Part shown: one piece after another, positions 16,479 through 23,522 of the stretch
Layout of the letters: every line of letters starts with the position of its first letter
Numbering within the stretch: position 1 is the stretch's first letter
Assembly: GCA_017303795.1 (NCBI GenBank)
Contig: JAFLBR010000001.1
Location: 646,979 to 680,028, forward strand
DNA: 33,050 nt
Source: Cytophagales bacterium
Lineage (GTDB): Bacteria > Bacteroidota > Bacteroidia > Cytophagales > Cyclobacteriaceae
Direction: 5' to 3'
Notes under the pieces: model-generated
The model's database searches: none
What the model saw: only the letters and a program-made list of their open reading frames with translations
What the model was told of the DNA's origin: nothing
Position numbers and translations under genes: made by a program

Positions 16479-17924
16479 CTAACCTACACTTCCTTCCAAC
16501 GTAAGCGCTAAAAGCTTTTGAGCTTCTACGGCAAACTCCATCGGTAATTGATTCAAAACTTCTTTGGCATAACCGTTTACAATCAATGCTACAGCCGATT
16601 CTTCATCGATGCCGCGTTGCAAACAGTAGAAGATCTGATCTTCGCCAATTTTTGAAGTGGTAGCTTCGTGTTCAATACGGGCCGAGTTATTTTCTACATC
16701 GATGTACGGAAACGTGTGCGCGCCACATTGATCGCCCATCAGCAATGAATCGCACTGCGAGTGATTACGCGCGTTAGTGGCACGTTTCATTACATGTACT
16801 TGCCCGCGATAACTATTTTGTGATTTACCAGCCGAGATACCTTTGCTCACAATCCGCGAACGCGTATTCTTACCGATGTGAATCATCTTGGTGCCGGTAT
16901 CGGCTTGCTGATAGTTATTGGTAACCGCTACTGAATAAAATTCACCCACCGAATAATCCCCCTTCAATACACAAGAAGGATATTTCCACGTAATAGCCGA
17001 ACCGGTTTCTACTTGTGTCCACGAGATTTTAGAATGATCGCCTGCACACAAACCGCGCTTGGTTACAAAGTTGTAAATACCACCTTTGCCATTCTTATCT
17101 CCTGGATACCAGTTTTGTACGGTTGAATATTTAATCTCCGCACCCTTCATGGTATAAAGTTCTACAACAGCTGCATGCAGTTGGTTTTCATCGCGCATAG
17201 GAGCGGTGCAACCTTCTAAGTAACTTACGTAAGATCCTTCATCGGCTACAATCAATGTTCTTTCAAACTGGCCGGTGTTGGCTGCGTTGATACGGAAGTA
17301 AGTTGATAATTCCATTGGGCAACGAACGCCTTTCGGGATGTAGCAGAACGACCCATCGGAGAATACTGCAGAGTTAAGTGCAGCAAAATAGTTATCGTTC
17401 ATCGGCACTACTGAACCGAGATATTTTTTAATCAACTCCGGATGTTCTTTTACAGCTTCGCTAAATGAGCAGAAGATAACACCGAGTTCACTTAGCTTTT
17501 CTTTAAAAGTTGTAGCAACGGAAATACTATCAATCACGGCATCCACAGCTACACCGGTTAAGCGTTTTTGTTCCGTTAAGGAAATGCCAAGTTTTTCAAA
17601 AGTCTTGATTAACTCCGGATCAACTTCGCTTAAGCTATTTGGTTTTACTTTTTGCTTCGGAGCAGAGTAATAGATAATGTCCTGATAATTGATGGCCGGG
17701 TAGGTAACGTTGGGCCACTTAGGCTCTACCATTTTTTGCCATTGACGAAAGGCTTTCAGTCGCCATTCCAGCAACCATTCCGGCTCATTCTTTTTAGCAG
17801 AAATAAACCGAACGATGTCTTCATTCAGCCCTTTGGGAGCTTCATCGGTTTCCAGATTTACTGTCCAGCCATGCTCGTATTCCTTCGAGGTGATTTCTTC
17901 CAGAACCTGATTGCTTTTGCTCAT
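16479..17924 (-). CDS. sufB: Fe-S cluster assembly scaffold SufB
   Basis: First gene of the suf operon; its product forms the Fe-S scaffold with SufC and SufD. The 481-residue protein shows the expected landmarks: [82 protein letters not shown], and the C-terminal [20 protein letters not shown] good Bacteroidota promoter lies about 35 bases upstream, so the operon can be transcribed independently of the lrp gene before it. Confidence 0.97.
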   Translation of the reverse strand: MSKSNQVLEEITSKEYEHGWTVNLETDEAPKGLNEDIVRFISAKKNEPEWLLEWRLKAFRQWQKMVEPKWPNVTYPAINYQDIIYYSAPKQKVKPNSLSEVDPELIKTFEKLGISLTEQKRLTGVAVDAVIDSISVATTFKEKLSELGVIFCSFSEAVKEHPELIKKYLGSVVPMNDNYFAALNSAVFSDGSFCYIPKGVRCPMELSTYFRINAANTGQFERTLIVADEGSYVSYLEGCTAPMRDENQLHAAVVELYTMKGAEIKYSTVQNWYPGDKNGKGGIYNFVTKRGLCAGDHSKISWTQVETGSAITWKYPSCVLKGDYSVGEFYSVAVTNNYQQADTGTKMIHIGKNTRSRIVSKGISAGKSQNSYRGQVHVMKRATNARNHSQCDSLLMGDQCGAHTFPYIDVENNSARIEHEATTSKIGEDQIFYCLQRGIDEESAVALIVNGYAKEVLNQLPMEFAVEAQKLLALTLEGSVG

Positions 17925-17957
17925 TGAAGTCTATTTAGACCAATTTTAAATTATGCA

Positions 17958-17965
17958 CAAAAGTA
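17958..17965 (-). promoter_or_regulatory. sufB: -7 box of the suf operon promoter
   Basis: On the minus strand TACTTTTG is an exact match to the Bacteroidota -7 consensus TAnnTTTG, 33 bases before the sufB ATG. No clear TTG is seen at the usual -33 spacing, though a TTG lies immediately upstream. Start of transcription is expected near 17951. Confidence 0.55.
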
Positions 17966-18016
17966 CAACAAAACTACCCGTTTAAGGTTCGTAAAAGCTT
18001 TAAAATTTCTTGAAAA

Positions 18017-18481
18017 TCAGGTTAGTTTCAGGTTTCTGTCCAGGCTCTCTTCAAGTGAGATCATTGTTTCGGTGCGCTCAATGCCTTCAACCTGTTGCAT
18101 TTTATCGTGTAGTACTTCTTTCAGGTGGCTTGTATCACGACAGTGAATTCTTACAAACATACTGTAGTTGCCTGTGGTGTAATGGATACTTGTTATTTCG
18201 GGAATGCTTTTAAGTTTGGCTAAAACCATTTCGTATAAGGCACTCTTTTCCAGATAAATACCAATAAAGGCGGTGATGTCGTAACCCAGTTTGGCATAGT
18301 TAATTTTAAGTGTTGTCTTTTCCAGAACACCAGCATCTTCCATTTTATTCATGCGTACATGCACCGTACCTTGCGATACATTTACACGCTTGGCTACTTC
18401 AGTATAAGGTCGTTTGGCATCCTGCATCAGTATTTCCAGAATGCGGAGGTCAGTGTTATCAAATTCAAAATGACGGCTCAT
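18017..18481 (-). CDS. Lrp/AsnC family transcriptional regulator
   Basis: A 154-residue regulator with an N-terminal helix-turn-helix (residues 8-55: DLRILEILMQDAKRPYTEVA, KRVNVSQGTVHVRMNKM) and a C-terminal RAM/AsnC ligand domain (FIGIYLEKS, IHYTTGNYSMFVRIHCRDTSHL). Such proteins respond to amino acids or related small molecules and often control a nearby gene or themselves. Here it lies upstream of the suf operon on the same strand and divergent from the tRNA-like locus; either or neither could be a target. The 5' region is very AT-rich with no clean promoter match. Confidence 0.94.
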   Translation of the reverse strand: MSRHFEFDNTDLRILEILMQDAKRPYTEVAKRVNVSQGTVHVRMNKMEDAGVLEKTTLKINYAKLGYDITAFIGIYLEKSALYEMVLAKLKSIPEITSIHYTTGNYSMFVRIHCRDTSHLKEVLHDKMQQVEGIERTETMISLEESLDRNLKLT

Positions 18482-18556
18482 CGGGGTTATGTTTTTGTAA
18501 ATTTATTAACTAAAATAACTATTTATTAAATATTATATAAAAATTTTAATGGTTTA

Positions 18557-18588
18557 TTGACTTGATTTTCATTTTATGCCTTACTTTG
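18557..18588 (+). promoter_or_regulatory. Predicted Bacteroidota promoter of the non-coding locus
   Basis: TTG at 18557-18559 and TTACTTTG at 18581-18588 (7 of 8 with TAnnTTTG) are separated by 21 bases, as expected for the vegetative promoter. Transcription would start near 18595 and run through the tRNA-like region to the terminator at 18919. Between 18589 and 18648 I see only a small GGC/GCC hairpin. Confidence 0.55.
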
Positions 18589-18648
18589 CATCATAATTTA
18601 TAAATCACACCCATCACAAGTGGGGTTTAATCAGGCCGAAAGCCAACT

Positions 18649-18753
18649 GTTCTTTAAAATTGTAGGGTGTTGAATCCCGATAGTCCCGATAGCAATCGGG
18701 ATCGGGAGGCAGACAAGCCTCAAAGTAGTTCTTTAAAATTGTAGGGTGTTGAA
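18649..18753 (+). repeat. Direct repeat of 26 bp: duplicated 5' end of the tRNA-like gene
   Basis: An identical 26-mer occurs at 18649-18674 and 18728-18753, spanning GTTCTTTAAAAT and the acceptor strand TGTAGGGTG. After each copy the sequence GGCAGACAAGCC recurs (18708-18719 and 18757-18768). The upstream copy is therefore a partial duplicate of the tRNA-like gene's 5' third. GTTCTTTAAAA resembles a boxA antitermination element, which is only a suggestion. Confidence 0.8.
18675..18707. repeat. CCCGAT/ATCGGG palindrome inserted in the duplicated D-loop
   Basis: Two TCCCGAT units, an AGCA turn, then two ATCGGGA-type units form a strong hairpin with a 2-nt bulge. It sits exactly where the downstream copy has only ACT in its D-loop, so it looks like an inserted REP-like element of a kind I recall as common in Cytophagales. 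Confidence 0.7.
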
Positions 18754-18885
18754 ACTGGCAGACAAGCCCTCCTGTCTCGGGGGTGGAGAGCAAAGGATAA
18801 ACGCAAGGTAATGGGTTGACCACTAAATGTTTTCTTATGCCTTGCAGCTAACTTCTCCGTGGAGGTTCGAAGCCTCCCTCTACAG
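18740..18885 (+). ncRNA. tRNA-like RNA with an oversized variable region
   Basis: A class II tRNA body can be drawn by hand. The acceptor strands TGTAGGG (18740-18746) and CTCTACA (18878-18884) pair over 7 positions with one G-U. Then come TG, a D-arm TTG/CAA with loop AAACTGGCAGA, an anticodon-like arm CCCTC / GGGGG (18767-18783) with loop CTGTCTC, and a perfect T-arm GGAGG-TTCGAAG-CCTCC (18861-18877). The triplet in the anticodon position would be GTC, with U33 present but a pyrimidine at 37, which is abnormal and does not fit the Leu/Ser-like body. The region between anticodon arm and T-arm is about 77 nt instead of 10-24, with stems GGAGA/TCTCC and GCAAGG/CCTTGC. No CCA is encoded. It may be a pseudo-tRNA, a tRNA carrying an insertion, or a tRNA-mimicking regulatory RNA. 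Confidence 0.6.
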
Positions 18886-18892
18886 CATGTTA

Positions 18893-18919
18893 AAAGCCAC
18901 GCGCAAGCGTGGCTTTTTT
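18893..18919 (+). terminator. Rho-independent terminator of the tRNA-like transcript
   Basis: A 10-bp perfect stem AAAGCCACGC / GCGTGGCTTT with a GCAA loop and continuing T-run, 8 bases after the tRNA-like 3' end. It separates this locus from the acyl-CoA ligase gene and supports an independent transcript. Confidence 0.88.
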
Positions 18920-19003
18920 AATTTCCGGCTGGCAAACAAACGATTGCTGGTACCACCTTTTTTTTCTTTCTTTAGAATTCAATAAAAACTAAAGTAAGAA
19001 CTG

Positions 19004-20683
19004 ATGACTTATCCGTGGTATTCAAAATATCCTAAAGGCACTCCTGAACAAATTGGTCCGTACGAATACAATTCGTTGATTGAATTGTTCGATGCTGCCG
19101 CTCAGAAATATCCCAATCGCATTGCATTCGAGAATTTTGGTAAGCAGATTACGTTTGCTGAAATTGACAGACTATCAACAGCCTTTGCGGCTTATCTTCA
19201 AAATGAATTAAAGTTGAAGCAGGGCGATAGGGTAGCGATACAAATGCCCAACCTGATCCAATTTCCGATTGCCTTTATGGGTGTTATAAAAGCCGGGTTA
19301 ATTGCGGTTAATACAAACCCGCTCTACACACCCCGCGAAATGGAACATCAGTTTAATGATGCCGGAGTTTCCGCTATTGTTATCGTTTCAAACTTTGCAC
19401 ATAATCTGGAGTTGATACTTCCCAAACTTAAAAATAAGCCCCACATCATTCTTACCGACATGGGCGATATGGTTGGTGGTTTAAAGGGAATGATGGTAAA
19501 CTTTGTGGTGAAGTACATCAAAAAAATGGTTCCGGCTTTTAGTTTGCCAAATGCTATTTCGTTTAAACAGGTATTAAAATCTGGGGAGACTTCTACCTAT
19601 AAAAAACCACAAATTGCAATTGAAGATTTAGCTGTATTACAATATACTGGTGGTACTACCGGGGTTTCTAAAGGCGCGCAGCTTTCGCATCGTAATATTA
19701 TTGCACATAATGCCATGATTACGCATTGGTTCCGGCCGATTATGACGGAAGGGCAACAGGATATTATCATTACGGCACTGCCGCTCTACCACATCTTTGC
19801 ACTTACGGTAAATGGATTGTTAATGTACACGCACGGTGTAAAAAGTGTATTGATTACCAACCCACGCGATATGCCAGGCTTTGTTAAAGAACTAAAGAAA
19901 CATCGTTTCTCAATCATTACTGGTGTTAATACTTTGTTTAATGGGTTGTTGAATAATCCCGATTTTAAAGAGTGCGATTTCTCTGCACTTAAGGGTGCGA
20001 TTGGTGGTGCTATGGCTGTGCAGGATGTAGTGGCCGATCGTTGGGAAAAACTAACAAACACGCCATTGATTGAAGGCTATGGCTTGAGTGAAACATCGCC
20101 CGTACTATGTTGCAATCCGCTCGATGGAAACCATAAGCGCGGCACCATTGGTATACCAATGCCGAGCACCGAGATTGGAATTTTTGATGATGATGGGAAT
20201 CAGTTGCCACAAGGCGAAACCGGAGAAATTTGTGCACGCGGTCCACAGGTAATGCGAGGCTATTGGAATCAGGATAATGAAGGAGTTTTCTTTCATAAAG
20301 AATGGTTTCGTACAGGCGATATTGGAGTGATGGATGCAGAAGGCTATTTCAAGATTGTTGATCGTAAGAAAGACATGATTAAAGTTTCGGGCTTTAATGT
20401 GTATCCCAACGAAGTAGAGAATGTATTAGCCGGTCATCCCAAAGTATTGGAAGTAGCGGCTATTGGTGTGGCCGATGCAAAATCGGGCGAAGCGATAAAA
20501 GTTTTTGTGGTGAAGAAAGATGAATCGCTTACCGAAGATGAACTTAAAAAGTATGCACACGAAAACCTGACCAACTATAAAGTGCCACGGCATTTCGAAT
20601 TCAGGAAGGAGCTACCCAAAACCAATGTGGGCAAGATTTTAAGACGCGCATTGAAGGAGGAAGAGAAGGCCAAAGCGGCCTGA
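19004..20683 (+). CDS. fadD: Long-chain fatty-acid CoA ligase (AMP-forming)
   Basis: Activates fatty acids to acyl-CoA via an acyl-adenylate. The ATP/AMP signature YTGGTTGVSKGAQLSHRN begins at residue 214; the second motif is GYGLSETSPVL, and the C-terminal domain has WFRTGDIGVMDAEGYFKIVDR and the catalytic Lys in PKTNVGKILRRALKEEE. Length 559 fits FadD. N-terminal WYSKYPKGTP is typical of the FadD branch. The gene follows the terminator of the non-coding locus, so it needs its own promoter; the 84-base leader has no obvious TAnnTTTG. The last residues (EEKAKAA) are unremarkable. Confidence 0.94.
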   Translation: MTYPWYSKYPKGTPEQIGPYEYNSLIELFDAAAQKYPNRIAFENFGKQITFAEIDRLSTAFAAYLQNELKLKQGDRVAIQMPNLIQFPIAFMGVIKAGLIAVNTNPLYTPREMEHQFNDAGVSAIVIVSNFAHNLELILPKLKNKPHIILTDMGDMVGGLKGMMVNFVVKYIKKMVPAFSLPNAISFKQVLKSGETSTYKKPQIAIEDLAVLQYTGGTTGVSKGAQLSHRNIIAHNAMITHWFRPIMTEGQQDIIITALPLYHIFALTVNGLLMYTHGVKSVLITNPRDMPGFVKELKKHRFSIITGVNTLFNGLLNNPDFKECDFSALKGAIGGAMAVQDVVADRWEKLTNTPLIEGYGLSETSPVLCCNPLDGNHKRGTIGIPMPSTEIGIFDDDGNQLPQGETGEICARGPQVMRGYWNQDNEGVFFHKEWFRTGDIGVMDAEGYFKIVDRKKDMIKVSGFNVYPNEVENVLAGHPKVLEVAAIGVADAKSGEAIKVFVVKKDESLTEDELKKYAHENLTNYKVPRHFEFRKELPKTNVGKILRRALKEEEKAKAA

Positions 20684-20686
20684 TAC

Positions 20687-20738
20687 CACCTGGCGTTGGT
20701 TTTTATCCGCATAGCGGTATTTTTTAAGGCGTCAGGTG
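20687..20738 (+). terminator. Probable terminator after the acyl-CoA ligase gene
   Basis: An inner hairpin CCGC-ATA-GCGG (20707-20717) followed by TATTTTTT lies within an outer pair CACCTGGCG / CGTCAGGTG (one G-U). The inner stem is short, so this is a moderate call. Confidence 0.45.
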
Positions 20739-20772
20739 ACATCCGTCATGCAGATGGCTTGATGCGGTCTGC

Positions 20773-20780
20773 TATCTTCG
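20773..20780 (+). promoter_or_regulatory. -7-like box before the TolB-like gene
   Basis: TATCTTCG matches TAnnTTTG at 7 of 8 positions, 22 bases before the ATG. A TTG lies upstream but at shorter than usual spacing. Confidence 0.4.
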
Positions 20781-20801
20781 CGCAAAATTAAATCTCTCAG
20801 A

Positions 20802-21884
20802 ATGAAAGTTTTATCAATACTGGTTGCGGCATGCTTTACTACGGCCGCATTTGCACAACCAAGCGGAACACAGCCTTCGCAAGTTCACTATCCACAAGAA
20901 ACACATCTTAAGAATGTTCGGCAATTAACTTTTGGTGGTGATAATGCCGAAGCCTATTGGAGCTTTGATGGTAAGAAGGTAAGCTTTCAATCGAATTACC
21001 TGCAATGGGGTTTAGCTTGCGATCAGATTTTTTATATGCCTATAGAAGGTCTTGATCTGAGTGTAAAAGGTTCAAAACCGCCTATGGTAAGCACAGGATT
21101 AGGCAGAACTACTTGCGCGTATTTTATGCCTGGCGATAAGACAATCCTTTTTGGATCTACTCACTTAGGAGGCAAAGATTGTCCCACAGATCCGGGACGC
21201 GCACCGGGTGGAAAATATCTATGGCCGATTTATGATACCTACGATATTTTTGTTTCGGATTTGAAAGGAAAAGTTAAAAAGCAACTAACCAATGTTGCCG
21301 GCTACGATGCCGAAGCAACTGTATCACCTAAAGGCGATAAAATTGTATTTACCTCAACGCGCAATGGCGATCTGGATTTATACATCATGGATATTAACGG
21401 CAAGAATGTAAAGCAAATTACCAACGAGATTGGTTACGATGGCGGAGCATTCTTTTCACCCGATGGTAAGAAGTTAGTGTTTCGTGCCTCGCGCCCAAAA
21501 ACTGATGAAGCTAAGAAAGAATACCTCGACTATTTGAAACAAGGTCTGGTTGCCCCAACTGAAATGGAAATTTATACTTGCAATGTAGATGGTAGCGATC
21601 TGAAACAAATCACCAACTTAGGCAAGGCTAACTGGGCACCGTTCTATCATCCATCAGGCAAAAAGATTTTGTTCAGCTCTAACCATAAGAGCGCGCGTGG
21701 TTTTCAGTTTAATATCTATATGATTAATGAAGACGGCAGTGGCCTGGAGCAAATTACTCAGGATGGCGTGTTCGATTCATTCCCGATGTTTTCGCCTGAT
21801 GGAAAGAAGTTGATTTTTTCTAGCAACAGAAATAACAACGGCACCCGCGATACAAATCTGTTTGTAGCAGATTGGGTGGATTAA
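20802..21884 (+). CDS. Exported TolB-like/PD40 beta-propeller protein
   Basis: A 360-residue protein with a signal peptide (MKVLSILVAACFTTAAFAQP) and then repeated PD40 blades: VRQLTFGGDNAEAYWSFDGK, ATVSPKGDKIVFTSTRNGD, GAFFSPDGKKLVFRASR, FYHPSGKKILFSSNHKS, and MFSPDGKKLIFSSNRN. The pattern (xFSPDGKKIxFxSxR) is typical of TolB-type propellers. It likely acts in the periplasm as a binding or scaffolding protein; no catalytic residues are evident, and no prolyl-oligopeptidase domain follows. Lacking the TolB N-terminal domain and Tol-Pal neighbours, it is not TolB itself. Confidence 0.88.
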   Translation: MKVLSILVAACFTTAAFAQPSGTQPSQVHYPQETHLKNVRQLTFGGDNAEAYWSFDGKKVSFQSNYLQWGLACDQIFYMPIEGLDLSVKGSKPPMVSTGLGRTTCAYFMPGDKTILFGSTHLGGKDCPTDPGRAPGGKYLWPIYDTYDIFVSDLKGKVKKQLTNVAGYDAEATVSPKGDKIVFTSTRNGDLDLYIMDINGKNVKQITNEIGYDGGAFFSPDGKKLVFRASRPKTDEAKKEYLDYLKQGLVAPTEMEIYTCNVDGSDLKQITNLGKANWAPFYHPSGKKILFSSNHKSARGFQFNIYMINEDGSGLEQITQDGVFDSFPMFSPDGKKLIFSSNRNNNGTRDTNLFVADWVD

Positions 21885-21903
21885 TCTTGTTACTGCTTAC
21901 CAT

Positions 21904-21949
21904 AAGGTTGACAACCTTTACTGCTCAGACGCAAAAGGTTGTCAACCTT
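21904..21949. terminator. Inverted repeat of two near-palindromes between convergent genes
   Basis: AAGGTTGACAACCTT (21904-21918) and AAGGTTGTCAACCTT (21935-21949) are perfect reverse complements and each is itself nearly palindromic. The arms can pair across a 16-nt loop or fold individually. Placed between converging genes, it may serve as a terminator; it also looks like a dispersed repeat. Confidence 0.6.
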
Positions 21950-21964
21950 AGTACCAGTAACTCC

Positions 21965-23398
21965 TTAAATCAGATTCTCTATCCCGAAAAACTTCTCCAG
22001 TATAATTACAAGCGAGAGGAAGCCGAGCAGAATAGGCGCAATCCATTTAATAGTAACATGCAGGAAAGTGCGCACTCCCGATTTCATGTAGTTATCATTT
22101 CCCTGGGTTAACTCGGCATCCATATTGTGAATGCCCCACCTGCGACCGATGAAAATACACATGAGGCAGCCGCCTACGGTTAAGCAGATGTCGCTCATGT
22201 CGGCTACAAACGTTAGAAAATCCTGCCCTTTGTAAAAAGTAAGTTTATTCAATACGGGAATCATGCCCTGGCTCACCATACTGGGCAATCCACAAATAAA
22301 AATGATCAGCGCCATTAACCAGACAACCCGCTTGCGATTCCATTTTTTCTGATCGACCAGATAAGCAACGGGTACTTCCAGCAATGAGATGGTGGAAGTA
22401 AGCGCAGCAAAACAAACCAGCAGAAAGAACGAGCCACCAATTACACGACCAAGAACAGGCCCCATCTCATGGAAAATCTGCGGAAGCACAATAAATATTA
22501 AAGGTGGGCCGGAGGTTCCGATTTCTGCGGCATTGATATTGAGTTTAAATGCGAGGAAGTGCACTAACGGAAACACCATCAACCCCGAAAAGAATGCAAC
22601 TGAAGTATCGGCAATAGAAATTACTGCAGCCGATGAAGTAATATTTTCTTTTTTACTGAGGTATGAACCATACGTTATCAATGCGCCCATACCTAACGAA
22701 AGCGAGAAGAAGGCTTGTTTCAAACCATCTACTACAGTTTGAATTTTTAACTCGCTGAAATCCGGAATGAGATAAAATTTTACACCACTAAATGCATTGG
22801 GCAGTGTAAGACTGTAAATAATGATGCCCAATAAAATAATATACAGTGATGGCATCATGATTTTGTTAGAGGCCTCAATTCCTTTTTGAATGCCTTGCGA
22901 AACAATAATACCAGTAAACACCATAAACACCAGCGAGAAGATGAGATTGGAATTAGCAAAGCCTTGTGCACTGCTCACATTCAGAATATCATTCACAAAC
23001 TCTCCAAAGAACGATCCGAAGTTTTGCTCATTCAGTAAATCACCAAACGATATCTGAAGAAAATATCCGAAAGCCCAACCGGCTACTACATTGTAAAATG
23101 ATAAAATTAAAATGCCAGCAATAATGCCGAACAACCCGAGGTAGCCCCACTTTTTTCCACCGAGTTTGGAATACGACCCGAAAGCATCACTATTGGCCGA
23201 ACGACCAATGGCAATTTCGCCTACCATTACAGGATAACACAATAGAAAAATGCAAGTCAGGTAAACAAGTAAAAAAATTGCCCCTCCGTTTTCACCGGCC
23301 AGATAGGGAAAGCGCCAGATGTTGCCAAGCCCCACTGCCGAGCCCGCTGCGGCCAATATGAATCCGATGCGTCCGGAAAAGTTACCCCTGTTTGCCAT
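21965..23398 (-). CDS. Sodium-dependent transporter, NSS/SNF family
   Basis: Inner-membrane Na+-coupled symporter of the LeuT type. The first helix GFILAAAGSAVGLGNIWRFPYLAGENGGA carries the unwound substrate- and sodium-binding GLGN segment characteristic of bacterial members; about 11-12 helices follow over 477 residues. Later landmarks are SLSLGMGALITYGSYLSKKENI and FFLLVCFAALTSTISLLEVPVAYL. Substrate is probably an amino acid, but cannot be specified. The gene converges with the TolB-like gene and diverges from the unknown gene at 23523. Confidence 0.93.
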   Translation of the reverse strand: MANRGNFSGRIGFILAAAGSAVGLGNIWRFPYLAGENGGAIFLLVYLTCIFLLCYPVMVGEIAIGRSANSDAFGSYSKLGGKKWGYLGLFGIIAGILILSFYNVVAGWAFGYFLQISFGDLLNEQNFGSFFGEFVNDILNVSSAQGFANSNLIFSLVFMVFTGIIVSQGIQKGIEASNKIMMPSLYIILLGIIIYSLTLPNAFSGVKFYLIPDFSELKIQTVVDGLKQAFFSLSLGMGALITYGSYLSKKENITSSAAVISIADTSVAFFSGLMVFPLVHFLAFKLNINAAEIGTSGPPLIFIVLPQIFHEMGPVLGRVIGGSFFLLVCFAALTSTISLLEVPVAYLVDQKKWNRKRVVWLMALIIFICGLPSMVSQGMIPVLNKLTFYKGQDFLTFVADMSDICLTVGGCLMCIFIGRRWGIHNMDAELTQGNDNYMKSGVRTFLHVTIKWIAPILLGFLSLVIILEKFFGIENLI

Positions 23399-23522
23399 AG
23401 ATTTAGTTTAGAACAACGGGTGCAAAATAGAACCTTAAACTAAAATTATCAAAAACGCGTTTCATTAACGGCTCTATGCCTACCTTAGCAAGGCTTAGTG
23501 AGCATGTAACTGCAAAGTGCGA

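Noticed and set aside
18614-18823. 69-residue minus-strand frame across the tRNA-like locus
   Set aside because: It reads through the palindrome and the tRNA-like arms, which explain the sequence better; no start signal.
18595-18919. tmRNA
   Set aside because: The length and T-arm would allow it, but there is no tag-peptide frame ending in ALA-type residues, no pseudoknot-rich body and no typical 5' end pairing with a CCA-type 3' end.
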